Positions 28,200-37,301 are shown, numbered from the stretch's first letter. The stretch is 64,000 nucleotides of DNA from Daejeonella oryzae DSM 19973 (GCF_000422945.1 NZ_AUHA01000002.1:992001-1056000), one strand, 5' to 3'. Notes: generated by a model not told the origin, from the letters alone. Made by a program: numbers and translations.

Positions 28200-30569
28200 A
28201 TGAGAAAAATCTATTTATTATTCCTTTTTACAACTTCGGTTTACCAGTTAAATGCACAGCAGATTGCTCCATTAACTGTTGAAAAAATTATGCGAGATCC
28301 AAAATGGATGGGCGTTTCTCCTAGCAATATTCAGTGGGATGTAAACAGCCGGGATGTTTATTTTAACTGGAATCCTGAATCTGCTGAACGCGATGCTACA
28401 TTCATGATAAACATCGCAAATAAAAATCCTGTTAAGGTTTCTGATCAAACCAGAAACAGATTAAACCGCCGGCAGGTAATTTATAGTTCAGACAGAAGTA
28501 AGATTCTGTTCGAACGGAATGGAGATCTGCTTATCCAAAATTTAAAAGACGGGAAAGAAAAAATTCTGACCCAAACTGTGGAACGTGAAAGTAATCCGGC
28601 TTTCAGTGCAGATGGCAATAAGGTATTTTTTCAGCGTGGTGATAATTTATTTAGCATTGATACCAAAGGTGGTGAATTAGTGCAGCTGACCAACTTCAGC
28701 CGGAGTCGCAAAAGGCCCGAAAGTAAATTAAGTGTTCAGGATGAATGGTTAAAGCAAGATCAGCTTAGAGATTTTGAAATCATAAAGAAAGAAGAAAAAG
28801 AAAAAAAGCTGGATGCCGATGAACGTAAACTATTTGAATCTAAACGCCCCAAAGAGGTATATCTGGATGAGCGTAGTTTCATCAATAATATCCGGATTAG
28901 TCCGGATGAAAATTTTATTACCTGGAGAATTGGCAAGCAACCAGAATTTTCAAAAACAACCATAGTTCCTAATTATGTAACAGGATCTGGATATACTGAG
29001 GATATACAAACCCGTAGTAAAGTTGGCAATCCGCTAACAACTTATCAAAATTATATTTACGACCAGAAAAGAGACTCCGTTTACAGCATTGAAACAGGTT
29101 CTATACCTGGTATAAAAGATCTTCCGGATTACGTAAAAGATTACCCGAAACAACTTGAAGAACGCACTAAAAAGAATGAGAACAGAGAAGTGGCTATAAC
29201 CGGTCCTTTCTGGAATGCAGATGGCCGTCAGGCTGTAGTTGTGGTTGTTTCTTTGGATAATAAAGATCGCTGGATTATGAAGCTGGATCAATTATCGGGC
29301 AAATTAACACTTTTAGACCGTCAACGGGATGAAGCCTGGATTGGCGGCCCCGGAATTGGCGGCGCTTTTGGTGGTGGCAATGTTGGATTTACGGATGCAA
29401 ACACATTCTATTTTCAGAGTGAAGCTTCGGGCTATTCACACATTTATCTGGTAAATGTATTAAGCGGAACCAAGAAACAGCTTACAAGCGGAAAGTATGA
29501 AATCCAGTCACTGAATTTGTCAAGAGATAAGCGGACTTTCTATTTTACGGCGAATATGCAGCATCCGGGAATTACCCATTATTATAAAATGCCGGTTTCA
29601 GGCGGAACCCCTTTGCAGCTTACCGGGATGAAAGGTGGCAATGAAGTTTCCCTATCTCCTGATGAAAAGTGGCTTGCAATACGACACTCAACATCAAATA
29701 AACCCTGGGAATTATACATTCAGGAAAATAAAGCCGGGGCAAAAGCAACAAAAATCACCAGTTCAACAAGCAAAGAATTTGATTCATATTCCTGGCGAGA
29801 GCCGGAAATGATCAATTTCAAAAATAGATTTGGAGATGATGTACACGCCCGTTTATATCGCCCTTCAAATGCCGATGCGAATAAACCGGCTGTTGTTTTT
29901 GTGCATGGAGCAGGTTACCTTCAGAATGTTCATTACTGGTGGAGTCAGTATTTCAGGGAATATATGTTTCATAATTTTCTGGCAGATAATGGTTACACGG
30001 TTTTAGATATTGATTATACAGGGAGCTCCGGCTATGGCCGTGATCATCGCACCGGGATTTACCGCCACATGGGTGGTAAAGATTTGACCGATCAGGTAGA
30101 TGGTGTGAAATTACTGGTTGATAAATACAATGTTAATCCGAAAAATGTTGGGCTTTATGGAGGCTCTTATGGCGGATTTATTACACTAATGGCCATGTTT
30201 ACAACTCCTGATGTTTTTGCGGCCGGAGCAGGATTACGCTCGGTTACAGACTGGGCACATTATAATCATGGATATACTTCAAATATTTTGAATGAACCTT
30301 TTAATGATGAAATAGCCTACAAGAAAAGCTCGCCTATTTATTTTGCCGACGGACTAAAAGGTAATTTGCTGATGGCTCATGGTATGGTAGATGAGAATGT
30401 TCACTTTCAGGATATTGTAAGACTTTCGCAGCGACTAATTGAATTGAAAAAGGATAACTGGGAACTTGCGGTTTATCCTGTAGAAGATCATGGGTTTGTG
30501 GAGCCTTCCAGCTGGACTGATGAATATAAACGGATATTTAAACTTTTTGAAGAAAGTCTTAAAAAATAA
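28200..30569 (+). CDS. Exported S9-family (prolyl oligopeptidase/DPP-like) serine peptidase
   Basis: A peptidase of about 789 residues. I use the ATG at 28200; the upstream codon 28176 is TTG, and the ATG begins the signal peptide MRKIYLLFLFTTSVYQLNAQ. Residues about 35-520 form a beta-propeller (repeated SPDEKWLAI, SADGNKVFF and similar blades). The C-terminal alpha/beta hydrolase domain shows VFVHGAGYL, the nucleophile GLYGGSYGGFITLM, Asp in AHGMVDENVHF and His in PVEDHGF. The family cleaves short peptides, often after Pro or Ala, in the periplasm. A terminator follows. Confidence 0.92.
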   Translation: MRKIYLLFLFTTSVYQLNAQQIAPLTVEKIMRDPKWMGVSPSNIQWDVNSRDVYFNWNPESAERDATFMINIANKNPVKVSDQTRNRLNRRQVIYSSDRSKILFERNGDLLIQNLKDGKEKILTQTVERESNPAFSADGNKVFFQRGDNLFSIDTKGGELVQLTNFSRSRKRPESKLSVQDEWLKQDQLRDFEIIKKEEKEKKLDADERKLFESKRPKEVYLDERSFINNIRISPDENFITWRIGKQPEFSKTTIVPNYVTGSGYTEDIQTRSKVGNPLTTYQNYIYDQKRDSVYSIETGSIPGIKDLPDYVKDYPKQLEERTKKNENREVAITGPFWNADGRQAVVVVVSLDNKDRWIMKLDQLSGKLTLLDRQRDEAWIGGPGIGGAFGGGNVGFTDANTFYFQSEASGYSHIYLVNVLSGTKKQLTSGKYEIQSLNLSRDKRTFYFTANMQHPGITHYYKMPVSGGTPLQLTGMKGGNEVSLSPDEKWLAIRHSTSNKPWELYIQENKAGAKATKITSSTSKEFDSYSWREPEMINFKNRFGDDVHARLYRPSNADANKPAVVFVHGAGYLQNVHYWWSQYFREYMFHNFLADNGYTVLDIDYTGSSGYGRDHRTGIYRHMGGKDLTDQVDGVKLLVDKYNVNPKNVGLYGGSYGGFITLMAMFTTPDVFAAGAGLRSVTDWAHYNHGYTSNILNEPFNDEIAYKKSSPIYFADGLKGNLLMAHGMVDENVHFQDIVRLSQRLIELKKDNWELAVYPVEDHGFVEPSSWTDEYKRIFKLFEESLKK

Positions 30570-30586
30570 AAATTTGATGTTACTAT

Positions 30587-30620
30587 AAAAAAAGCGAAGT
30601 GTTCCCACTTCGCTTTTTTT
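30587..30620. terminator. Strong bidirectional terminator
   Basis: Stem AGCGAAGTG / CACTTCGCT with a TTCC loop and A/T tracts of seven on each side. It lies between the convergent S9 peptidase and the small CarboxypepD-like gene. Confidence 0.92.
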
Positions 30621-30636
30621 ATATAAATCTGAAAAA

Positions 30637-30951
30637 TTACTGATTTAAAGTTATTGTACCCAGATCAGTTGTTTTACCTTCTTCTACCAATACATTTTCT
30701 ACTTTCTGATCCTTAAATGGTTCTTTAGCGTCAATTTGTATAGAATATGTACCAGGCTTTACCTCAAGGGCCACCAAGCTGTCTGCTACTTGTGCTTTGA
30801 TTGTATCTGTTCCCGAAATAGCATAAACTGACTCTACAGAACCTGAAGGTGTTACTGTTCCTTTAATAGTTCCGCCTTCAAAAGCGGTAAAAGAAAATAA
30901 TCCGATAGATACTGCTGTTAATGCTAAAATACTCCTGCTCACGTTTTTCAT
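30637..30951 (-). CDS. Small exported CarboxypepD regulatory-like protein
   Basis: A 104-residue secreted protein with a signal peptide (SILALTAVSIGLFSFTAF). The mature part is a single beta-sandwich of the carboxypeptidase-regulatory type: IKGTVTPSGSVESVYAISG, LEVKPGTYSIQI, VENVLVEEGKTTDLGTITL. Nearly every strand has a counterpart in the C-terminal domain of the DUF4382 lipoprotein at 14571, so the two are paralogous domains. No lipobox, so probably soluble in the periplasm. Function unknown. Confidence 0.75.
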   Translation of the reverse strand: MKNVSRSILALTAVSIGLFSFTAFEGGTIKGTVTPSGSVESVYAISGTDTIKAQVADSLVALEVKPGTYSIQIDAKEPFKDQKVENVLVEEGKTTDLGTITLNQ

Positions 30952-31285
30952 TTGTCTAATTTTAAAGTTACTGTTGAATTTATTTGAGTAAAAATTTACA
31001 TAGACGATTTGTTGATTTCTGCCATGATAACGCCCACTTTGTTAAATGTATTGTAATTGTTACATATATTTTTAAGCTAAGTTAGCGTGTATTTTTAGAA
31101 ATTTTATTTGTAAAACACTTAAATTCAGTAGCATATAAAGTGCACCTGAATTCGATTATGATATATTAAAAATCAATTATTGAATGGCCTACCTGCTAAT
31201 TCTGCCCTGATTTCAAAGTCAATACTTTAAACAAATCACTTTTATTTTATAAATATTCTATACCTTTTCAACACAAACAAGAAGT
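30952..31285. other. Intergenic region between divergent genes
   Basis: AT-rich DNA of 334 bases separating the small CarboxypepD-like gene (minus) and the class-V PLP enzyme (plus). TACCTTTT near 31260 is one base away from the Bacteroidota -7 consensus and could serve the PLP gene. I see no open frame, repeat array or RNA structure that I would defend. Confidence 0.4.
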
Positions 31286-32518
31286 ATGGATTTAGAATTT
31301 GTAAGAAAGCAATTTCCCGCTCTGGATAAGGAATTTGTGTTTATGGATAATGCCGGTGGGTCGCAGGTTTTAAGCAGAGTTGCGAATAAAATAACTGATT
31401 ACCTGATCAATAGTAATGTTCAATTGGGCGCTTCTTATAAAGTTTCTGTAGAAGCAGGCGAAAAACTGATAAATGCCACAGACATGGTGGCAGATTACAT
31501 TAATGCGTCTGATAGCCGTGAAGTTGTAATCGGTCCTTCTTCCACTATGTTATTTCGTATTTTGAGTATAAGCCTTTCCCATCAATGGAAAGAAGGAGAT
31601 GAAGTTATAGTAAGCAATTCTGATCATGAAGCTAATGTTTCATGCTGGACAGATTTAGAAGATAAAGGGATTGTAATTAAAATCTGGAAGATCAATCCGC
31701 AAACCTTTGAGTTTGAAATTGAAGATCTGAAAGCTTTATTTTCAGATAGAACAAACCTTGTTGCTATGGTTCATACTTCCAATGTATTGGGAACGATAAA
31801 TCCGATAGAGGAAATTTGCAGCATTGTACATAAAGCAGGTGCATTGTTTTGTGTAGACGGAGTTGCGTATGCACCTCATCGTTTAGTTGATGTTCAAAAA
31901 TGGAATGTAGATTTTTATGTTTTCAGCTGGTATAAAGTTTATGGTCCGCATTTGGCAGTTATGTTTGGCAAGTTGCATTTGCTGCAAAACATGAAAGGAA
32001 TTAATCATTATTTTATTAAAGATGATGATGTGCCCTATAAATTTCAACCGGGAAATTACAACTTCGAATTAACGTACAGCTTAACAGGTATTACTGATTA
32101 TTTAAATGCTTTTTATGAGCATCACTATCCGGATTACCCGCTTAAAAATAATCGTGAAAAGTATCAGAAATGTTTTGAGTTGATTTCAATTCACGAAGAA
32201 AAATTATCCGCGGTTTTATTGTCTTATTTAAACACAAATTCTAAAATTCGTGTAATTGGTAAAACTGATGCTGACTATAAAAAACGTGTTCCCACCATCT
32301 CATTTGTTCATCAGGACTTGAAAAGTTCTGATATAGTATTGCAAGTGGATAAATTTAATATTGGAATTCGGTTTGGTGATTTTTATGCCAAGAAATTAAT
32401 CGGTGATCTGGACCTAAACGATAAAGATGGAGTTGTGCGTGTAAGTTTGGCTCATTACAATTCGCTTGATGAAGTGAATGATTTGATAAAAGCACTAAAA
32501 TCAATTCTTGTGGATTGA
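31286..32518 (+). CDS. Cysteine-desulfurase-like class-V aminotransferase-fold enzyme without the catalytic Cys
   Basis: A 410-residue PLP enzyme of aminotransferase class V. Seen: MDNAGGSQVL near the N-terminus, SDHEANVSCW (His stacking on PLP), VHTSNVLGTINPIEEI, CVDGVAYAPH (Asp to PLP N1) and SWYKVYGPHLAVMFGK (Schiff-base Lys). In true desulfurases a Cys loop (such as GHHCAQP) follows; here the equivalent reads IRFGDFYAKKL, with Tyr for Cys. It therefore probably performs a different lyase or transferase reaction. It precedes an NTF2-like protein by about 40 bases. Confidence 0.82.
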   Translation: MDLEFVRKQFPALDKEFVFMDNAGGSQVLSRVANKITDYLINSNVQLGASYKVSVEAGEKLINATDMVADYINASDSREVVIGPSSTMLFRILSISLSHQWKEGDEVIVSNSDHEANVSCWTDLEDKGIVIKIWKINPQTFEFEIEDLKALFSDRTNLVAMVHTSNVLGTINPIEEICSIVHKAGALFCVDGVAYAPHRLVDVQKWNVDFYVFSWYKVYGPHLAVMFGKLHLLQNMKGINHYFIKDDDVPYKFQPGNYNFELTYSLTGITDYLNAFYEHHYPDYPLKNNREKYQKCFELISIHEEKLSAVLLSYLNTNSKIRVIGKTDADYKKRVPTISFVHQDLKSSDIVLQVDKFNIGIRFGDFYAKKLIGDLDLNDKDGVVRVSLAHYNSLDEVNDLIKALKSILVD

Positions 32519-32560
32519 TTTTTTTGTTAAGCAAGGTAAGTATAGTTTAAGCAATTATAT

Positions 32561-33034
32561 ATGAACCCAAATGCGCAATTGATCAGATCATTTTATTCGG
32601 CATTTCAAAATGGAGATTATATAAGCATGCAGAATTGCTATTCAAATGATGCTGTTTTTAATGATGAAGTATTTAAAAATTTAAATTCTGCCGAAGTAAA
32701 ATGCATGTGGGAAATGCTTTTAAAGAGGAGCAAAGATTTGCAGCTGGAATTTAAAAATATAAAGGCTGATAACTTTAAAGGAAGTGCAGAGTGGATTGCT
32801 ACATATACTTTTTCTGCTTCTCAAAGGAAAGTTGTAAATCATATTTATGCAGATTTTCAGTTCGAAAACGGGAAAATAATTAATCACAGAGATAAATTTG
32901 ATTTTTATAATTGGGCAAGGCAAGCTTTAGGTTTAAAGGGTTTTTTATTTGGACGGACTTCTTTTCTAAGAAATAAAGTTGAGAAAACTGCCGCTAAAAA
33001 TCTGAAAGATTTCATGAACAGGAAAAGTTCATGA
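32561..33034 (+). CDS. NTF2-like/SnoaL-type protein
   Basis: A 157-residue protein. The N-terminal 120 residues have the NTF2-like cone fold pattern: NAQLIRSFYSAFQNGDYISMQNCYSNDAVFNDEVF, SAEWIATYTFSASQRKVVNHIYADFQFENGKIINHRDKFDFYNWARQ given here only in part by position (about residues 66-115). Such proteins include isomerases, hydratases and folding chaperones, so no reaction is assigned. Adjacent to the class-V PLP enzyme and probably co-transcribed. Confidence 0.78.
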   Translation: MNPNAQLIRSFYSAFQNGDYISMQNCYSNDAVFNDEVFKNLNSAEVKCMWEMLLKRSKDLQLEFKNIKADNFKGSAEWIATYTFSASQRKVVNHIYADFQFENGKIINHRDKFDFYNWARQALGLKGFLFGRTSFLRNKVEKTAAKNLKDFMNRKSS

Positions 33035-33194
33035 ACCTGATTAATATTGTGTTAAAATGTGAGTTTGAATATTAAGCTACTTGTTTTGATTTTTTTTTTG
33101 CCTGATAAGCCATTTAAATATTATTTAACATTATATAGTTTTTTACTATAACATCATCAATAAATAGTATGAGATATTTTAACAAGCTCGTTTT

Positions 33195-33221
33195 TTTGCG
33201 AGTTTTATAAACTTACCTTTG
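33195..33221 (+). promoter_or_regulatory. Putative promoter of ahpC
   Basis: TTTG at 33195-33198 and TACCTTTG at 33214-33221, 15 bases apart, match the -33 and -7 boxes of Bacteroidota housekeeping promoters. Transcription would begin near 33228, about 26 bases before the ATG. Confidence 0.5.
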
Positions 33222-33253
33222 CTGCATATTATAAAAATTAATAAATATCGAAT

Positions 33254-33799
33254 ATGATAACTATAGGACAGAAATTTCCGGCATTTGAAAAAAAAGCAGT
33301 AGTAAGTATTGAAAAAGGAAAAGAATTTGAAACCATTACATCAGAATATTTAACAAATGATGATAACGTTTGGACCGTAATGTTTTGGTGGCCAAAAGAT
33401 TTTACGTTTGTTTGCCCAACAGAAATCTCTGAATTTAATAAAGCATTTTCTGATTTCACGGACCGCGATGCACGTTTGATTGGAGCTTCTACAGATTCAG
33501 AAAATGTTCATTTGGCATGGAGAAATAATCATGATGATCTTCGCAATCTAAAATTCCCGATGCTTGCTGATACTTCAAAATCCTTAGCCGAAGATTTGGG
33601 AATATTAGAACCAACAGAGAAAATTGCTTACCGTGCTACTTTCATTATTGACCCGACAGGTATTGTTCGTTGGGTTTGTGTTAATGATTTAAGCGTTGGA
33701 CGTAACGTTAAAGAAATTATTCGTGTACTGGATGGTTTACAAACAGACGAGTTATGTCCTTGTAACTGGGAAAAAGGTCAGGAAACTTTAACAGTATAA
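33254..33799 (+). CDS. ahpC: Peroxiredoxin, AhpC/TSA family
   Basis: A 181-residue thiol peroxidase that reduces hydrogen peroxide and organic peroxides. The peroxidatic Cys lies in WWPKDFTFVCPTEISEF (about residue 57). The C-terminal CPCNW holds two Cys, one of which can serve as resolving Cys. The dimer-interface phrase FIIDPTGIVRWVCVNDLSVGRNVKEIIRVLD is typical. An AhpD-like gene follows after a terminator, suggesting a working pair. The symbol reflects the family; several AhpC types exist. Confidence 0.88.
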   Translation: MITIGQKFPAFEKKAVVSIEKGKEFETITSEYLTNDDNVWTVMFWWPKDFTFVCPTEISEFNKAFSDFTDRDARLIGASTDSENVHLAWRNNHDDLRNLKFPMLADTSKSLAEDLGILEPTEKIAYRATFIIDPTGIVRWVCVNDLSVGRNVKEIIRVLDGLQTDELCPCNWEKGQETLTV

Positions 33800-33812
33800 A
33801 TTAACCGATTTT

Positions 33813-33858
33813 AAAACTCCTCAATTTTCCGATTAATCGGTTTTTGAGGAGTTTTTTT
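33813..33858 (+). terminator. Terminator between ahpC and the AhpD-like gene
   Basis: Outer stem AAAACTCCTCAA / TTGAGGAGTTTT with an inner palindrome CCGATTAATCGG, followed by seven T. It may cause partial termination, since the next gene starts only 18 bases later. Confidence 0.85.
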
Positions 33859-33876
33859 AATTAAAAAATTATAAAC

Positions 33877-34461
33877 ATGTCCGAAAGCACCGAAGTTATC
33901 AGGGAAATATTAAATACTATTCATGCAGATCCTGAACACCGCACGCCGGCACTTTTGCTTTTAGAGCAGGGTGAATCACGATATTTGCGTGATCTAAAAT
34001 TGAATTTCAGCAGTATTTTAAATTCAGAATACCTTTCTCAAAAGGAAATTGGTCTGCTGGCTTTAAGTATTGCAGTTAATGAAAGAAATGATTTAATGAT
34101 CAGCTTCTTTAAAAAGTTTGCTGCCGAACATGAATCCAGTCAGGAAGAAATTGCAGAGGCTGCAGCATGCGCTTCATTATTGGCTTCCAATAATGTTTTC
34201 TATCGTTTCAGACACTTTACACAGAAGGAAAAGTACAGCCAGATTCCGGCACGAATCCGAATGCAAATTATGATGAAGCCGGTAACAGGTAAAGAGTTTT
34301 TTGAATTGATGAGCCTGGCTATTTCTGCTGTTAATGGTTGCGAAATGTGCGTAAATGCTCATGAAGATTCACTTATAAAAATGGGAGCCACCGAAGAGCG
34401 CATTTTTGATGCCGTAAGGATAGCCTCGTTAATAACCTCAACAGGTAAAATTATTTTTTAA
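33877..34461 (+). CDS. AhpD-like alkylhydroperoxidase (carboxymuconolactone decarboxylase family)
   Basis: A 194-residue helical protein. The reactive CxxC site is in SAVNGCEMCVNAHEDSLIKMGA, with the conserved His and Glu; the upstream helices (LLEQGESRYLRDLKLNFSSIL, RFRHFTQKEKY) match AhpD proteins. In known systems AhpD reduces AhpC using lipoamide-linked electrons. Its place right behind ahpC supports the same role. The terminator between them suggests differential expression. Confidence 0.88.
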   Translation: MSESTEVIREILNTIHADPEHRTPALLLLEQGESRYLRDLKLNFSSILNSEYLSQKEIGLLALSIAVNERNDLMISFFKKFAAEHESSQEEIAEAAACASLLASNNVFYRFRHFTQKEKYSQIPARIRMQIMMKPVTGKEFFELMSLAISAVNGCEMCVNAHEDSLIKMGATEERIFDAVRIASLITSTGKIIF

Positions 34462-34549
34462 GGCGCTGTTAATTAAGTTTTTCTCAAAAATTTCTTGTGT
34501 TGAAAACTATTTTGAGATTCGAGAGTAAAATTTGTATTTTTAAGGCATA

Positions 34550-34714
34550 AAGGTTAATCAACCTTAAAGTAATTATTACTTAAACACAAGTCAGACATGC
34601 AGTGATTGTATTTCGGATTTTGTGGATAGTTCTTTAAGGATTATAAGTAATTATTTATTTATAATTTTTTGGGTAAACGGTCAGATAATTAATTATCTGA
34701 CCGTTTCTTTTTTT
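34550..34714 (+). ncRNA. Candidate structured small RNA or 3' UTR ending in terminator
   Basis: No open frame covers this stretch. Nested complementary segments are CCTTAAAG (34562-34569) with CTTTAAGG (34632-34639), and inside it CACAA (34585-34589) with TTGTG (34620-34624). This gives a rod with internal loops, followed by the strong terminator at 34675. The layout is reminiscent of 6S RNA, but I cannot confirm this. It could also be the 3' UTR of the AhpD-like gene. The boundaries are guesses. Confidence 0.35.
34675..34714 (+). terminator. Strong terminator downstream of AhpD-like gene/ncRNA candidate
   Basis: A perfect 32-base palindrome (AAACGGTCAGATAATT and its complement), then CTTTTTTTC. 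It lies 214 bases after the AhpD-like stop, with no gene in between. Confidence 0.9.
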
Positions 34715-34859
34715 CTCATAATCCATAGATTTCCTTTTTAAAATCTTACAATGCTTTTAATGGATAATCTGAGTAATCATGGTAAACTCCATGATTGAAT
34801 GATAGGATGTCTTTAAAACCGGCAAAAATTATTTATTTTGGAGCGATTCTACCCTGATT

Positions 34860-37301
34860 ATGAAATTATCAATATTAATTTTCTTCTTTTTAGGAATTTT
34901 TAGTGCTTCAATTTTTGCTCAAACTTCGCCCGGGTGGAGCTCTTCTGAGATTAAACAGGGAATGCAAAAGTTGGCTGTTACAGCAAGTGCGCTGTACATA
35001 GCAGCACATCCGGATGATGAAAATACACGACTACTGGCTTATTTGTCAAAAGAAAGAAACGTAAGAACAGGATATCTGGCATTAACACGTGGCGATGGAG
35101 GTCAGAATCTTATCGGGAATGAGCAGGCAGAATTATTAGGGTTAATAAGAACTCAAGAATTGCTTGCAGCCCGAAGTATAGACGGAGCCGAACAATTTTT
35201 TACCAGAGCAAATGATTTTGGATATTCTAAAACTTCTGATGAGACATTTAAGTTTTGGGGCAAAGAGCAGATTCTTGCTGACGCCGTTTGGGTGATTCGG
35301 AAATTCAGACCGGATGTAATTATCACCCGGTTTCCGGAAGATTCCCGTGCCGGACATGGTCATCATGCAGCTTCTGCAATCATAGCACGCGAGGCATTTG
35401 TTGCTGCAGCAGATCCAAAGAGATTTCCCGAGCAGCTTAAGCATGTGCAAACCTGGCAGGCCACACGGATTGTATGGAACACTTTTAATTTTGGAGGAAC
35501 CAATACCACTTCCGAAGATCAGTTGAAGATTGATGTGGGAGGTTTTAATCCTCTGTCAGGAAAAAGTTATGGCGAGGTTGCTGCAGAAAGCAGATCCCGG
35601 CATAGAAGTCAGGGTTTTGGAAGTGCAGCACAAAGAGGGCAAATGTTTGAATATTTCAGTCCTGTTGCCGGTAAACCTGCGTCTAAAGATCTTTTTGATG
35701 ATGTTGATCTCTCCTGGAATAAAATCAAGGGCGGAGCAAATATTCAGAAATTGATTAATCAGATTAATCAGAATTTCCTTAATGAAGATCCTTCAAAATC
35801 TGTTAGCCAACTAGTTAAACTTCTTACTGATGTTGAGGACTTAAATCCTTCATCAATTAAAGATAAAAAGGAAGAGGAAATAAAGGATTTGATAATAAGT
35901 TGTGCCGGACTTTGGTTTGAAAGTTATGCAGCAGAACCGAGTTATTCAGTTAATGATAGTATTAAAATCCGTTCACAGGTAATTGTAAGATCGTCCAAAC
36001 CTGTTTTATGGAAAAGTTTATCAGGCAAGACAATCAATACTACGCTGAAAAATGGAATCATGGTTTCTGCAGAAAATTCAGCACTGGCAAATGAAATCTC
36101 AGAACCTTATTGGCTGGCTGCAAATCACCCAGTCGGTTATTACCTTATAAATGATCAGCAACTCGTTGGAAATCCTGAAAATATTAATCCAATTCAAACT
36201 ACTTTCTCCTTCTCCATAAATGGGAAAGATTTGACCTTCCATCGTCCTGTAGTGTATAAGTATACAGATCAGGTTCGCGGAGAGATTTATCAGCCCATGA
36301 TTATTGCTCCTCCGGTTACAGCAAGCATTGCCGAAAAATCATATGTATTCGCTGCAAAAAACTCAAGAACCATACAGGTACAATTAAAAAGCTTCAGAAA
36401 TAATACCTCCGGGATATTAAAACCCATAATTCCAAAAGGATGGAAAATCAGTCCACAGGAAATTGAGTTTGCCATTGCTAAAAAAGGCGATGAGCAGATT
36501 AAGGAATTTATATTAAGCCCTTCCGGTGAAGTCAAAAGCGGTAATTTATCCATTAATATACATTTGGATAGCCAAAAATATAACCGAGGGTTAAAGGTTG
36601 TAAATTATGATCACATTCCGCTTCAAACGTTATTTCCAGTAACGGAGGTACGTGTTGAGCGGCTGGACTTAAACACAGACGGAAAGAAAATTGGTTATAT
36701 GGCAGGTGCTGGTGATTTAATTCCTGAATCTTTAAAGCAAATTGGCTATGAGGTAATCCTGCTTTCCGAAAATGAAATTTTGATTGGGAGTTTAAATTCA
36801 TATGATGCAATAATTGCGGGTGTGAGGGCATATAATGTTAATGAAAGACTGAAATATTTACAACCTAAACTAATGGAATATGTAAAAAATGGGGGAACGT
36901 ATTTGGTTCAATATAACGTGAATAATCCACTCCTGGTTAATAATATTGGTCCTTATCCTTTTAAAATTTCAAGAGATAGAGTTACCGATGAAGAAGCGGC
37001 AGTTACCTTTATTGATCCTAAATCAAAAATTTTAAATTATCCGAATAAAATAACACCGGATGATTTTAACGGCTGGATTCAGGAAAGAGGAATTTATTTT
37101 GTCTCTGATTTTGATCCTGAATATCGCTCCATTTTGAAAATGAGTGATGCAGGGGAAAGTCCGAATGCAGGTTCATTAATTGTAGCAGATTACGGGAAAG
37201 GGAAATTTGTATATACTTCCTTAGCTTTTTTCAGGCAATTGCCTGCCGGAGTACCCGGTGCTTACAGATTATTTGTAAATTTGCTCGCTAAAAATCAATA
37301 A
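34860..37301 (+). CDS. Large exported PIG-L family deacetylase with C-terminal GATase-like domain
   Basis: An 813-residue protein with signal peptide (ending SIFAQT). The N-terminal LmbE/PIG-L zinc deacetylase shows IAAHPDDENTRLLAYL (metal ligands), LTRGDGGQNLIGNEQAELLGLIRTQEL given by position (about residues 78-104) and DSRAGHGHHAAS (third ligand). Such enzymes remove N-acetyl groups from GlcNAc-type sugars. A beta-rich middle is followed by a GATase/ThuA-like C-terminal domain (GYMAGAGDLIPESLKQIGYE, YVKNGGTYLVQYN). It heads an operon with two tiny membrane proteins and a sodium symporter. Confidence 0.88.
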   Translation: MKLSILIFFFLGIFSASIFAQTSPGWSSSEIKQGMQKLAVTASALYIAAHPDDENTRLLAYLSKERNVRTGYLALTRGDGGQNLIGNEQAELLGLIRTQELLAARSIDGAEQFFTRANDFGYSKTSDETFKFWGKEQILADAVWVIRKFRPDVIITRFPEDSRAGHGHHAASAIIAREAFVAAADPKRFPEQLKHVQTWQATRIVWNTFNFGGTNTTSEDQLKIDVGGFNPLSGKSYGEVAAESRSRHRSQGFGSAAQRGQMFEYFSPVAGKPASKDLFDDVDLSWNKIKGGANIQKLINQINQNFLNEDPSKSVSQLVKLLTDVEDLNPSSIKDKKEEEIKDLIISCAGLWFESYAAEPSYSVNDSIKIRSQVIVRSSKPVLWKSLSGKTINTTLKNGIMVSAENSALANEISEPYWLAANHPVGYYLINDQQLVGNPENINPIQTTFSFSINGKDLTFHRPVVYKYTDQVRGEIYQPMIIAPPVTASIAEKSYVFAAKNSRTIQVQLKSFRNNTSGILKPIIPKGWKISPQEIEFAIAKKGDEQIKEFILSPSGEVKSGNLSINIHLDSQKYNRGLKVVNYDHIPLQTLFPVTEVRVERLDLNTDGKKIGYMAGAGDLIPESLKQIGYEVILLSENEILIGSLNSYDAIIAGVRAYNVNERLKYLQPKLMEYVKNGGTYLVQYNVNNPLLVNNIGPYPFKISRDRVTDEEAAVTFIDPKSKILNYPNKITPDDFNGWIQERGIYFVSDFDPEYRSILKMSDAGESPNAGSLIVADYGKGKFVYTSLAFFRQLPAGVPGAYRLFVNLLAKNQ

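Larger units (their letters stand above)
34462..34859. other. 398-base region between AhpD-like and PIG-L genes
   Basis: Holds the candidate RNA and terminator described separately (34550-34714), a short palindrome AAGGTT-AATC-AACCTT at 34550-34565, and about 145 bases before the PIG-L gene. A TATTTTG box just before that gene is a possible weak -7 element. Confidence 0.5.

Noticed and set aside
35754-35773. Tandem repeat-like GATTAATCA units
   Set aside because: It is a short repeat within coding DNA that translates to a natural helix (LINQINQ); not a repeat array.
36290-36831. Two minus-strand frames opposite the PIG-L gene
   Set aside because: They lie wholly inside a well-supported coding region and show no motif or start context.
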